64,000 nucleotides of DNA from Planctomycetota bacterium (lineage in GTDB: Bacteria > Planctomycetota > Planctomycetia > Pirellulales > Lacipirellulaceae). The translations under genes and the position numbers were made by a program. Positions within the stretch are counted from its first letter, which is position 1, and each line of letters begins with the position of its first letter. The stretch is from contig JAJRSE010000074.1 in NCBI GenBank assembly GCA_024278955.1, forward strand, positions 29,792 through 93,791, given 5' to 3'. The notes below the pieces were generated by a model. It was not told where the DNA came from. It searched no databases and worked only from the letters and a program-made list of their open reading frames with translations. Of this stretch, positions 29,799 to 38,261 are shown piece after piece.

Positions 29799-30773
29799 AT
29801 GCGTATCGTTCTCTGCTACCCGGTTCAGACCGAACATATCACACAAATTCAAGCCGCTTGGCCCGACGCCGAAATCGTTGACGCGGGGCAAGATCGGATT
29901 GCCGACGAGCTGCCTTGTGCCGATATCTACTGCGGCCATGCCAAAGTTCCGGTACCATGGGAGAAGGTCGTTTCGGCTGGCCGTTTACAGTGGATCCAAT
30001 CGTCTGCCGCAGGGCTTGACCATTGCCTTGTGCCGTGCGTTATCGATTCAGAAATTCCCGTGACAAGCGCCTCGGGAGTACTCGCTCGACAAGTTGCCGA
30101 CCATACCCTGGCCCTGCTCGCAGGCATGTTGCGAGACCTCCCGACTTTCTTCCGCGCCCAACAACAACACGAGTTTATCCGTCGGCCTACGCGAGACCTC
30201 CACGGAGCTCGCATTGGCATCGTCGGACTCGGCGGTAACGGGCATCGCTTGGCTCGTATTCTCAAAGCGTTTGAAACAACCATTCTCGCAACCGATTGGT
30301 ATCCCGAGAGCAAACCCGAGTATGTCGACGAGTTACTGCCTGCCGACGCCTTGGACGATATGTTGACGCGAGTCGACGTTTTGATTCTCGCCGCTCCCCT
30401 CAACGAGCACACTCGGGGCATGATCGACAAACGTCGTCTCGAATTGCTACCCCCCGAGGCGGTCCTGATCAACGTCGCCCGCGGACCTTTGATCGTCGAA
30501 AGCGATTTAGTCGAAGTCTTGCAATCAGGGCACCTCTGGGGCGTCGGCCTTGATGTCACAGAAAAAGAGCCACTCTCTGCGGAGAGTCCCCTCTGGGATT
30601 TGCCTAACGTAATCATCACGCCCCATGTGGGCGGGCAACGCGCGAGCCGGGTTGGTGACATGACCAACCTTTTCTGCGAAAACTTGCGCCTTTTCCAACA
30701 AGGCCAACCACTTTTCAATCGCGTCGACAAGCGTCTAGGCTTCCCCGAGCCAGACGCAATGCGAGGGCTGTAG
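29799..30773 (+). CDS. D-2-hydroxyacid dehydrogenase family protein
   Basis: The 324-residue cytosolic enzyme has the family's NAD-binding motif (ARIGIVGLGGNGHRLARIL), the catalytic Arg region (LINVARGPLIVESDLVEVL) and the Glu and His stations (GVGLDVTEKEPLSAESPLW and ITPHVGGQ). These features place it with phosphoglycerate-, glyoxylate- or hydroxypyruvate-dehydrogenase-like proteins. Substrate choice cannot be read from the motifs. It stands alone, 145 bp from the divergent DoxX-like gene. The first ATG after the gap is used; there is no obvious Shine-Dalgarno sequence. Confidence 0.92.
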   Translation: MRIVLCYPVQTEHITQIQAAWPDAEIVDAGQDRIADELPCADIYCGHAKVPVPWEKVVSAGRLQWIQSSAAGLDHCLVPCVIDSEIPVTSASGVLARQVADHTLALLAGMLRDLPTFFRAQQQHEFIRRPTRDLHGARIGIVGLGGNGHRLARILKAFETTILATDWYPESKPEYVDELLPADALDDMLTRVDVLILAAPLNEHTRGMIDKRRLELLPPEAVLINVARGPLIVESDLVEVLQSGHLWGVGLDVTEKEPLSAESPLWDLPNVIITPHVGGQRASRVGDMTNLFCENLRLFQQGQPLFNRVDKRLGFPEPDAMRGL

Positions 30774-31047
30774 AGAAGATCCATCAAAACCGATCCTCCG
30801 AGGAGAACCTCGTGTCACTCTCCAGGAGCGAGCTAGCAGCGAACTTCGTAGCACTTTGGAAACCCAAAATACAGCGGAGGCAAGGTTTTCCGGGTTTCTG
30901 GCCAAAAGTGCGATCTAGACTTGGCACGAACGCTCTGAGTAAAATTGAGCCTGTAGGAATGAGCCGGCAGATGGTTTGGTCTCCTGTATCCTGAGCCACA
31001 ATCTCCCCATCTCCCGAACTCCTACCCACTAGCAGCGAAGGCAACGC

Positions 31048-32154
31048 ATGAACCCCTCAACAACGATTCTCCGCGGCACGCGAACCATTACGTTCGAGGG
31101 CCATCAGACAGAACGCTGCCCAGACGATTTCCTTCAACGCTACGAAAGCCTCCTCGAAGAAAAGTACATGGGCTGGACCGAGCATCTTCGGTTTCGGCGA
31201 TTGCTCGGCACCGGAGGCCAAGGGACGGTCTTTCTTAGCGACCGGCGTGGCAGCGATGGGTTCACGCTGCCCGTTGCCCTCAAGGTCTTTTCGCCTGAAC
31301 GCTTTGCAAGTCAGCAAAGCTACGACCGGTCGATGGAGCGTATTGCCCAAGTCGCAAGCTGTGTCGCAAAAATTCAGCACGACAACTTGCTCGACGTTCA
31401 GAATTTTACCGAACGCCATCGCATTCGCATCATGGAAATGGAATGGGTCGATGGTTTCGATATCCAGCAGCTCCTGGCACCTGCGATGCTTGCGCGTGTT
31501 GAAAAGCGAGTTAGCCAACGACGTTGGAAACATATCAACGAAGTCATCGTTACCGCAGGACCGATTCGCTCGCGTTTGCAGCCTGGGGTCGCGGTTGCAA
31601 TCATTCGACAGTGCATGTCGGCGCTGGCCGCGTTGCATCGCGAGGAAATCGTCCACGGAGACATCAAGCCCTCCAACATTATGGTGAAGCGAACCGGCAA
31701 CGCAAAAATTGTTGATATCGGCTCAGCCCTTGAGCTGAACAACATGCCCGAGCAGCGAACTTGCACGCCCCAGTACGCGGCACCCGAAATGCTGGAGCGC
31801 AGTGAGTTTACTCCCCGGTCCGACTTGGCCAGCTTGGGGTACGTGTTAATCGAAATGCTCGCAGGCCAGCCGCTATTTGCCGGTTTGCGCAGTTTGGGCG
31901 AGTTACTCGAAGCAAAATGGACTCTCTCTCAAAAACTCGACACCATTCTGCCTGACGATGTAGCCGACAGCGAACTCCTGATGAGCATCTGCCGTCGCTT
32001 AATTGCTCCCGACCCAGAACTACGCTACGAAAGCGCCGAAGAAGCAAACACCAACGTCGGCGGCTTTGCCGATTTCCAGCGCACTCTCATATTTGGCGAC
32101 TTAGCAAGCGAATACGAAAACGACCTACGCGCCTGGCTCGAAGAGCTTGAGTGA
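31048..32154 (+). CDS. Hanks-type Ser/Thr protein kinase (soluble)
   Basis: The 368-residue protein is a complete kinase domain without membrane helix or sensor domain. The Gly-rich loop is LLGTGGQGTVF (53-62), the ATP-lysine is Lys79 in VALKVF, and the catalytic loop is HGDIKPSN (Asp205, Lys207, Asn210). HRD is therefore replaced by HGD. The metal-binding DFG is DIG (Asp223), and the APE motif is CTPQYAAPEML. An N-terminal stretch of about 45 residues precedes the kinase. The loss of the catalytic-loop Arg suggests a kinase not regulated by activation-loop phosphorylation. Its target is unknown, and no phosphatase gene is nearby. Confidence 0.92.
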   Translation: MNPSTTILRGTRTITFEGHQTERCPDDFLQRYESLLEEKYMGWTEHLRFRRLLGTGGQGTVFLSDRRGSDGFTLPVALKVFSPERFASQQSYDRSMERIAQVASCVAKIQHDNLLDVQNFTERHRIRIMEMEWVDGFDIQQLLAPAMLARVEKRVSQRRWKHINEVIVTAGPIRSRLQPGVAVAIIRQCMSALAALHREEIVHGDIKPSNIMVKRTGNAKIVDIGSALELNNMPEQRTCTPQYAAPEMLERSEFTPRSDLASLGYVLIEMLAGQPLFAGLRSLGELLEAKWTLSQKLDTILPDDVADSELLMSICRRLIAPDPELRYESAEEANTNVGGFADFQRTLIFGDLASEYENDLRAWLEELE

Positions 32155-32262
32155 TTAGTGGATAACCATCAGTTCTTTCTGAAAAAAACTCTTGCAATAG
32201 AGGCTAAGGTCTGATACGTTGTCCGCAGGTACACAGCTCCTCTTTAGCGGGATTGCGAAGAT

Positions 32263-32460
32263 GTGGAAAATTACCCCACTCGACCACTCGGTTGGGCTCG
32301 TGCAGCATCAATTAGCCATATCCGCCTTCTCCTCGGCGGTATTCTCCTTGTTGCTGCGGCGTTAAAGGCCGAGTCGCTCTTTTCCTCTCCGACCATCTTG
32401 CCTTGGTCTCTGATGGCGTACACGGTACTTGGAGCTTCTTCGATGTGTTATTTGATTGCG
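32263..32460 (+). pseudogene. Relic of a MauE/DoxX-like membrane protein N-terminus
   Basis: A frame from GTG 32263, continuous with the following gene, encodes IRLLLGGILLVAAALKAESLF and SLMAYTVLGAS. The first part resembles the opening helix of MauE-type membrane proteins, but nothing of the rest of that family follows. The frame instead runs into the signal peptide of the next protein. A truncated ancestral gene is the likeliest explanation; a real N-terminal extension of the next protein is the alternative. Confidence 0.4.
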
Positions 32461-33483
32461 ATGAAACCGTTACTTGCCATTGTGTTGTTGTTGGTCACTT
32501 CGTGCCCATCCTGGGCACAAGAGGACAATCCGGAGTTGCGGAAACAGTTCCTGCGGGGCGTCGAGGAAACGGCTCGGAACTTCGATAATCTCTCTTTTCG
32601 TGCGAAGTGCGTACGCACGACGCAACTTGCCGCAGTCTCTGAAAAGTGGAAGGCGAAAAACGCAGAACAATTTGCAAAAAAACAAAAAGATCCACACAGG
32701 GTTCGTACCCGAAAATTCGATGTGGCTATTCGCGGGCCGCTTGGCCTAGCGAGCAGGATCCGGAAGAGCGGGAACATCTCTTTCGGAGTTCGGAATGGCG
32801 TCTATGCGTTCGCGCTGGAACAATCACCAGAAAACGAGCGAACCACGCTCCAATTCGTTGAGAAACTTGGAGTCGATCCAGCCATCGACGCGCGGGTTGC
32901 AGAACTTGAGGGGAAACCTCGCAATATAATCATGGCAAGCTTTACCATTGGGGCCAAACTACTGTCTCAGCAAATTGAAAGCGACGCGTTTTCCATCCAA
33001 CGTGCGTACGCTGTCTCTGCAGGTGACAGGGAACTCGTCCGTGTTGAATATGAGTATCATGTGGACGAGCCGGTTCAAGGAAGAAAGTACCGAGTAACTA
33101 ACAGTTTCCTGGTCTGTGATCCTGCACAGCAATGGGCTCTGATCGAATATGGCGGCACTAGTTACAACTACCGCGACGAGAGCACTACGGTGCATCACAC
33201 GGTATTGAGAAATAGAGAGCTAATCGACGGAATTCCAATCGCAATGAGAGCCTCAACGACGATTAGTCCGTATGATGATCCGGGCACTATGATTGAGACG
33301 GTGACTACGATTGATGTCACAGACCACGACATCCCCAAAGAAGAGTTTTACTTGAGCTTCTACGGCCTGCCCGAACCCAACTTTGGGGAGACCTGGTTTG
33401 GCACATGGGGCTGGTATCTGATTGGCGGCATCGCGTGCATCGCCGTCGGGGTGATTATCAAGTCGCGGTTGAGCGAATCATGA
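32461..33483 (+). CDS. Exported C-terminally anchored protein, first of a tandem pair
   Basis: Taken from ATG 32461, the product is 340 residues. The start is chosen because its downstream paralogue begins at the same place relative to the signal peptide (MKPLLAIVLLLVTSCPSWAQ). Cleavage may occur at SWA/Q, or the VTSC sequence could serve as a lipobox. After a helical start (PELRKQFLRGVEETA) the body is probably beta-rich, and the end is a membrane helix (GWYLIGGIACIAVGVIIK), which suggests anchoring with the bulk outside the cytoplasm. I do not recognise a family. The stop overlaps the start of its paralogue (ATGA). Confidence 0.8.
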   Translation: MKPLLAIVLLLVTSCPSWAQEDNPELRKQFLRGVEETARNFDNLSFRAKCVRTTQLAAVSEKWKAKNAEQFAKKQKDPHRVRTRKFDVAIRGPLGLASRIRKSGNISFGVRNGVYAFALEQSPENERTTLQFVEKLGVDPAIDARVAELEGKPRNIIMASFTIGAKLLSQQIESDAFSIQRAYAVSAGDRELVRVEYEYHVDEPVQGRKYRVTNSFLVCDPAQQWALIEYGGTSYNYRDESTTVHHTVLRNRELIDGIPIAMRASTTISPYDDPGTMIETVTTIDVTDHDIPKEEFYLSFYGLPEPNFGETWFGTWGWYLIGGIACIAVGVIIKSRLSES

Positions 33484-34490
33484 AACTATTGCTTACGATT
33501 CTTTTATTATCCGTCTCCTCCTGCCCGTCGTGGGCGCAGGAGGACGATCCCGAATTGCGGAAGCGATTCCTGCGGGGAGTTGCGCAAACGGCTCGAAAAC
33601 TCGAACAGCTCTCTTTTCGTGCCAAATGTGCATACACGACACAAATGACGGTAGTTCCTGAAACATTGAGGGCAAAATACGCTGAAAATGGAGCAGACCC
33701 GTACGAGGCTAATGAGAAGAAGTTCGAGGTGGCTTTGCGCGGGCCATTTGGGCTGGCAACCGGTCTTCGCAAGGCTGGAAACGTTTTTTTTGCGGGCCGA
33801 AATGACAGCTATGTTTTCGCAATCGAACAATCACCGGAAGGTGAGCGAACCTCTCTTCAATTCGTCGAACAAATTGGGATCAATCCAGACATTGACGCAC
33901 AGATCGCAGAAGCAGAAGGTGTTCCGCGTGCTATGGTTCTTGCGGCATACTCTCTTTCGACCGACCTGCTATTTCGGCTAATCGAAGATAATGTTTTTTC
34001 CATCCAACGCGTCTACGCCGTCTCATCGGCCGAGAACAATCTTGTCCGCGTCGAATTTGAATACTTAGTCGATGATCCGGCTCGAGGAATAAAAGATCGA
34101 ATAACCGATGGTTTCTTAATCTGTGACCCTGCTCAAGAGTGGGCACTAACCGAATATGGTGGCACGAGATATAATTATAACGACGAGAAAAAAATAGTCC
34201 AACGAGTGTTATTGGAACTTGGAGAGTCCATCGGCGAAATCCCAATCGCTACGAAGGTCTTGCGGACTACTAACTTTCTCGAATACCCCGGTACCGTAAG
34301 CGAAACTGTAATTACAGTGGAGGTCACGAGCCATGATGACGTACCCAAAGAAGAATTTTACCTGAGCTTCTACGGCCTGCCCGAACCTAACTTTGGGGAG
34401 ACTTGGTTTGGCACCTGGGGCTGGTACTTGATCGGCGGCATCGCGTGCATCGCTGTCGGGGTGGTTATCAAACGCCGCCTGTCCGAATGA
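33480..34490 (+). CDS. Exported C-terminally anchored protein, second of a tandem pair
   Basis: The 336-residue paralogue of the preceding product starts at the ATG overlapping that gene's stop. It shares the signal peptide pattern (LLLTILLLSVSSCPSWAQ), the segment PELRKRFLRGVAQTARKL, the motif LICDPAQEWALTEYGGT and a nearly identical C-terminus (LPEPNFGETWFGTWGWYLI). The last 120 bp of both genes are almost identical in DNA, while the middles have diverged. This indicates an old duplication with later gene conversion at the 3' end. Its function is unknown. The two proteins may form a hetero-oligomer. Confidence 0.82.
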   Translation: MKLLLTILLLSVSSCPSWAQEDDPELRKRFLRGVAQTARKLEQLSFRAKCAYTTQMTVVPETLRAKYAENGADPYEANEKKFEVALRGPFGLATGLRKAGNVFFAGRNDSYVFAIEQSPEGERTSLQFVEQIGINPDIDAQIAEAEGVPRAMVLAAYSLSTDLLFRLIEDNVFSIQRVYAVSSAENNLVRVEFEYLVDDPARGIKDRITDGFLICDPAQEWALTEYGGTRYNYNDEKKIVQRVLLELGESIGEIPIATKVLRTTNFLEYPGTVSETVITVEVTSHDDVPKEEFYLSFYGLPEPNFGETWFGTWGWYLIGGIACIAVGVVIKRRLSE

Positions 34491-34632
34491 GGGCAACCGC
34501 GAAGGAGACAATCGTTAGGGAGAAACTAAAAAAGCGGGCCCCTTTCCTTAGCGTTTTCGGTGCTCTTGTATGTTGGCATAGGAGCACAATCATCGATCCA
34601 TCCGGAAAAATCGTGAGTCAACTACCAGCAAT

Positions 34633-34659
34633 CGCAGGGGTCCTGCGAAGTGATATGAT
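34633..34659 (+). promoter_or_regulatory. Hairpin plus extended -10 ahead of the DUF1559 gene
   Basis: CGCAGG (34633) and CCTGCG (34642-34647) form a perfect 6-bp hairpin with a 3-base loop. It is immediately followed by TGATATGAT (34651-34659), which fits an extended -10 (TG-N-TATGAT). The start codon is 17-23 bp downstream of the -10, so the leader would be very short. The hairpin lies where a -35-region operator would sit. Confidence 0.4.
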
Positions 34660-34675
34660 CGAATAAGAGGAGAGG

Positions 34676-35752
34676 ATGATCATGGCAGAACAAAGGTATC
34701 GCGGCTTTACGATCGTCGAATTATTAGTTGTGATCGCGATCATCGGCGTACTGGTGGCGTTACTCTTGCCTGCCGTGCAGGCAGCTCGTGAGGCGTCACG
34801 GCGCATACAGTGTCAGAACAACCTCAAGCAACTCGGTATAGCGCTGCATAATTATCACGGTGCCAATGGTACTTTGCCACCAGCCATGATTTGGAATGGA
34901 ATCGGCGAGCCTTTGGGCTTAGGTGTCTTTCCGATCGGCACCATCGATCGAGTATCGCTAGGAATTGCTCCCAGCAGCGAGCCAAGTCGCCTGCATGCCA
35001 ACTGGGTGATGTTTCTTTTGCCGCATTTAGAACAAACGACGATTTACGACGCTTTTGATTTCGACTTGCCAGTCTCTGCACCTTCTCAGGCTGATGCGCG
35101 TACTGCCAATCTCTCGGCCATGCGATGTCCGAGCGATGACAACAACAACTCGCCCTACGATCGAACCCTGCTTGCTGGCGAGCCTGGTCAATTGTATTCT
35201 CGCGGAAATTACGGACTCAATGTGGGGGTCAATCGTCCGTGCTTTACCTTTATGGAAAATTGTCCCTCAGGGTTTAGCTCGGATACCGAGGACTTGCTCA
35301 ACACAAACACCAAAGTCTGGGGCACTGGCGTAGCAGGATTTAATGTTTCCTTCAGTTTCAAACGATTTACCAACGGTCTGTCAAATCTGATCGCCGTTGA
35401 TGAGCTTCGGGCCGGCATTGATCCACTCGATCCGCGAGGTACCTGGGCGTTAGGATTCGTAGGGGCAAGCCTGACGGCCCTTCATGCGGCAGGGCCTAAC
35501 GAAACCACCTCTGGGTTAGATGCCATCAACACTTGTACTCAGTTGACATTGAGCTATTCGGGAGCCGAATTGCAGCGGCGCGGGATGCCTTGCTCAAGCG
35601 GCCCGGTCCCGTCGAATTATGGTGCGACTGCGCGTAGCCAGCACCCGAGTGTTGTAAACACTTTGCGGTTGGATGGGTCGGTCGAATCTCTGGATAACGC
35701 AATCGACAGCCAGATTTGGATTAGTTTGCACTCGTACGAAGAGCTTGAATAA
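34676..35752 (+). CDS. DUF1559 prepilin-like protein
   Basis: This 358-residue protein belongs to the DUF1559 family, greatly expanded in planctomycetes. The N-terminus is a type IV pilin/pseudopilin-type signal: cleavage would follow RYRG, leaving [20 protein letters not shown], with Glu at +5. Next comes [20 protein letters not shown] and the family hallmark [10 protein letters not shown]. The C-terminus carries the DUF1559 HxnDG motif ([14 protein letters not shown]). Members are thought to assemble through a pseudopilin-like pathway, but no function is proven. ATG 34682 (MAEQRYRG) has better spacing from GAGGAG than ATG 34676. The gene is isolated; no pilus assembly gene is adjacent. Confidence 0.95.
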   Translation: MIMAEQRYRGFTIVELLVVIAIIGVLVALLLPAVQAAREASRRIQCQNNLKQLGIALHNYHGANGTLPPAMIWNGIGEPLGLGVFPIGTIDRVSLGIAPSSEPSRLHANWVMFLLPHLEQTTIYDAFDFDLPVSAPSQADARTANLSAMRCPSDDNNNSPYDRTLLAGEPGQLYSRGNYGLNVGVNRPCFTFMENCPSGFSSDTEDLLNTNTKVWGTGVAGFNVSFSFKRFTNGLSNLIAVDELRAGIDPLDPRGTWALGFVGASLTALHAAGPNETTSGLDAINTCTQLTLSYSGAELQRRGMPCSSGPVPSNYGATARSQHPSVVNTLRLDGSVESLDNAIDSQIWISLHSYEELE

Positions 35753-35896
35753 AGCCAATCAGGGCTGCTAGCGAAAAGTTCCTGCACTTCTTCTCTTGAC
35801 GTCCCCCCTATTTTCGTGGCACGCTATACGCAGCACTTTTTTGGGGAGCCGGTTCCCCGGCAGCTGAGTGCGCCGACTCATGGAAAGGGAAATACT

Positions 35897-37054
35897 GTGC
35901 ATGTTTTTTTGATAGCGGTTGGGTTACTAGGACAGGTGGCCAGCGCGGGCAACGACCGTTATGGACCGACTAGCAAACCTCTGAGAAACAACACAGCACC
36001 TGCTGCCCAAGGTCTGCCCGAGGCTAGCACAGAATGGGCAGCTAATCCGCTCAGCAATACTCGGCCCTCCGGCAAGACGGCTCAAGCAACCGTTTTGCAA
36101 GAGCAGCCCCCCTATCGTTCGCGTGGCCAGCAGCAACCCGCAGCTTCCCTCCCCAATTCAACCCCTCCAAGCCAGCCACTTCCCTCGAACCAACTCGCGG
36201 CAGCACCTGAGGCCACCGCAAAAAACAAACCTTCCCAGCTTATCCGAAGCTTCTTGAAGCCGCCCACGACCGAGCGGCTCACGGGGCAACCGTTGACGCT
36301 TGCCGAAGCCATCCAGTTGGCCACCTCTCGCAGCGAGCAAACTCGCATTGTTGAAGCCTACTGGAACCTTTCGACCACAACCGCAAACTACTACTTGGCC
36401 CTACGTGAGGTAACCGCTTTACAGACTCTACGCCAAGGAATCCTCCGCCCAAGCGCCGAATGGGAGCAAGCCCGACTGGCGTTGAGCCTGCGTGGTCGCG
36501 AAGCTCGCCTCTCTGCTCAAACGGCCCAATTTCGCCTGCAACGATTGTTAGGTCGTACCGGAGCCAACCTACCGATAGCAAGCGACCTTCCCCACTGTGG
36601 AGAGTACGACACACGCTTCAACGAAATTTTTGCCAGCCGTAACTCCTCTGCCGAAGCCGAACAGCTGAGCAAGTTGTTGCCGCTAGGGCACCAAAACCTA
36701 CGCCAACAGACGGCACATGTTGGCCAAGCTCGGCAGTGGCTCGACGTAGTAAGCCAACGCCGAGATCCAAACACCGATGGCACCGGGTTGCTCAAGGCCT
36801 ACGAGCTTCTGAGCTTACGACGCCGCGCGTTTGTCGAAAGTTTAGGAAGCTATAATGCCAACATCGCCCGCTATGCCGAGATGGCCTCTCCTGGTGACGT
36901 TGGCACAGCAAGATTGGTCGCGATGCTAATCCACACCGAAGACCACCGCGAGGCGGGCTCGTCTCCTAGTGGCATTCGCCAAACCAGTGCCGAAGAAGCG
37001 ATTGGCGCCGGCGGCGAACACTCGATTCTGACGCAGCCTACTTTGGAAAGATAA
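35897..37054 (+). CDS. Secreted protein with TolC-like helical segment
   Basis: The start is taken as GTG 35897 because it follows AAGGGAAA at good spacing and opens directly on a signal peptide (MHVFLIAVGLLGQVASA). The frame is open upstream to 35816 without similarity. The 385-residue product has a long Pro/Gln/Ser-rich region up to about residue 130. A segment reminiscent of outer-membrane efflux (TolC/OEP) proteins follows: GQPLTLAEAIQLATSRSEQT, then EAYWNLSTTTANYYLALREV and heptad-like helices. The protein is shorter than a TolC monomer and lacks beta-strands for a barrel, so it may be a truncated or repurposed member. No inner-membrane efflux partner is encoded nearby. Confidence 0.65.
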   Translation: MHVFLIAVGLLGQVASAGNDRYGPTSKPLRNNTAPAAQGLPEASTEWAANPLSNTRPSGKTAQATVLQEQPPYRSRGQQQPAASLPNSTPPSQPLPSNQLAAAPEATAKNKPSQLIRSFLKPPTTERLTGQPLTLAEAIQLATSRSEQTRIVEAYWNLSTTTANYYLALREVTALQTLRQGILRPSAEWEQARLALSLRGREARLSAQTAQFRLQRLLGRTGANLPIASDLPHCGEYDTRFNEIFASRNSSAEAEQLSKLLPLGHQNLRQQTAHVGQARQWLDVVSQRRDPNTDGTGLLKAYELLSLRRRAFVESLGSYNANIARYAEMASPGDVGTARLVAMLIHTEDHREAGSSPSGIRQTSAEEAIGAGGEHSILTQPTLER

Positions 37055-37076
37055 CGCCAGTCTGGAGCTTGGGTTC

Positions 37077-37103
37077 TTGCGTCGATTCGAGGCAAGCTAT
37101 AAT
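37077..37103 (+). promoter_or_regulatory. Promoter of the dihydrouridine synthase gene
   Basis: A perfect TATAAT (37098-37103) follows TTGCGT (37077-37082) with a 15-bp spacer (16 bp if CTTGCG is used). Transcription near 37110 would place the ATG at 37138 behind a leader of about 28 nt and rules out the in-frame ATG at 37102 as start. Confidence 0.55.
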
Positions 37104-37137
37104 GGTGGCTCTGTCTCTTGAACTCCCGCCAACCGCC

Positions 37138-38196
37138 ATGACGACTCTCGCTTCCACTCCTACCTCTGAGCCAAAGCTGCTCGCCGAGCCTTTTTTCATT
37201 GGCCCGCTAGAGGTCAATCCACCGATTCTCCAAGCGCCGATGGCAGGGTTCACGAACTATGCCTTTCGGCAAATCGTGCGAGAGTATGGCGGTGCGGGAT
37301 TGCTAGCCACCGAAATGGTCAATGCGCGCGGCTTCGTCTGGCTCGACGAACAGGAAGCCGAGCATCCCGACCGCCTTTGGGGAGTAGCCGACGAGCCGCG
37401 ACCACTCGCGGTGCAAATCTGGGACAACGACCCCGCCACGATGGCAAAAGTTGGCGAGCGGCTGGCTCAGCAATATCGTGTCAGCGTGGTCGACATCAAC
37501 TTCGGCTGCCCGGTACGGCAGGTAACTCAAAAGGCTCATAGCGGCTCGTACCTTCTAAGAGATCCTGATCGTATGGGGCGAATTATCGAGCAAGTGGTCG
37601 CCGCTTGCGGCTCGACGCCCGTCACGGCAAAAATTCGCCTCGGTTGCACGCGAGATCAAATCAACGCGATCGACATCGCCCAGGTCGTCGAAGGTGCCGG
37701 AGCCGCGGCCCTGACCGTCCATGGCCGGACAGCAGCCGACATGTTTCGAGGCTCTGCCGACTGGGATCAGATTTCCAAAATCAAGCCTCACCTAAGCCGC
37801 ATCCCTTTGATCGGCAACGGCGACCTCGACTCGGCAGAAAAAGTGGTCGATGCGTTTCGTCGCTACGCGGTCGATGGCGTCATGATCGCCCGCGCGTCGC
37901 TCGGCAAGCCCTGGCTATTCTCCCAAGCCGCCGCAGCAGTACGCGGCCAGCCGGTGCCCGAAGAGCCGACGCTTACCGAACAACAAGAGCTGCTGATTCA
38001 CCATTTCGATTTGGTTTGCCAACGCTTCGGCGAGAAAAAAGCCTGCATACTGATGCGAAAATACGCTTGCTGCTACGCCCAAGGCCGCCGCGGCGCACGG
38101 GAATTTCGTAAGCGAGTCGCAACCCTCGAAACGCCAGAAGAATTCTACGCGATCGTAAAAAATTTCTTCCCGCGAGAAGAGGCCGTAGAGATTTAG
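37138..38196 (+). CDS. dus: tRNA-dihydrouridine synthase
   Basis: The 352-residue FMN enzyme reduces specific uridines in the D-loop of tRNAs. It has the family's opening (ILQAPMAGFTNYAFRQIV), the catalytic cysteine motif (VDINFGCPVRQVTQKAHSG), the phosphate-binding signature (LTVHGRTAADMFRGSADW) and the FMN site (IPLIGNGDLDSAEK, then VDGVMIARASLGKPW). Which uridine it modifies cannot be told. The start at ATG 37138 is set by the promoter position. The gene converges with the kinase gene downstream. Both flanks differ in function, so it is probably monocistronic. Confidence 0.95.
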   Translation: MTTLASTPTSEPKLLAEPFFIGPLEVNPPILQAPMAGFTNYAFRQIVREYGGAGLLATEMVNARGFVWLDEQEAEHPDRLWGVADEPRPLAVQIWDNDPATMAKVGERLAQQYRVSVVDINFGCPVRQVTQKAHSGSYLLRDPDRMGRIIEQVVAACGSTPVTAKIRLGCTRDQINAIDIAQVVEGAGAAALTVHGRTAADMFRGSADWDQISKIKPHLSRIPLIGNGDLDSAEKVVDAFRRYAVDGVMIARASLGKPWLFSQAAAAVRGQPVPEEPTLTEQQELLIHHFDLVCQRFGEKKACILMRKYACCYAQGRRGAREFRKRVATLETPEEFYAIVKNFFPREEAVEI

Positions 38197-38261
38197 GCTT
38201 TCGCAAAGAACGACAAGCCGAGGGATTTTTCTTAGCGTTTTTGAAAGCCGCAATGAATGCC

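Noticed and set aside
29168..29881. 237-residue plus-strand frame
   Set aside because: Mostly antisense to the DoxX-like gene, and it would overlap the dehydrogenase start; no similarity is apparent.
29927..30787. 286-residue minus-strand frame
   Set aside because: It is antisense to the D-2-hydroxyacid dehydrogenase; Ser/Arg-rich composition is typical of an antisense shadow.
30812..30994. 60-residue frame starting with GTG between the dehydrogenase and kinase genes
   Set aside because: No ribosome site, no recognisable sequence, and a length expected by chance.
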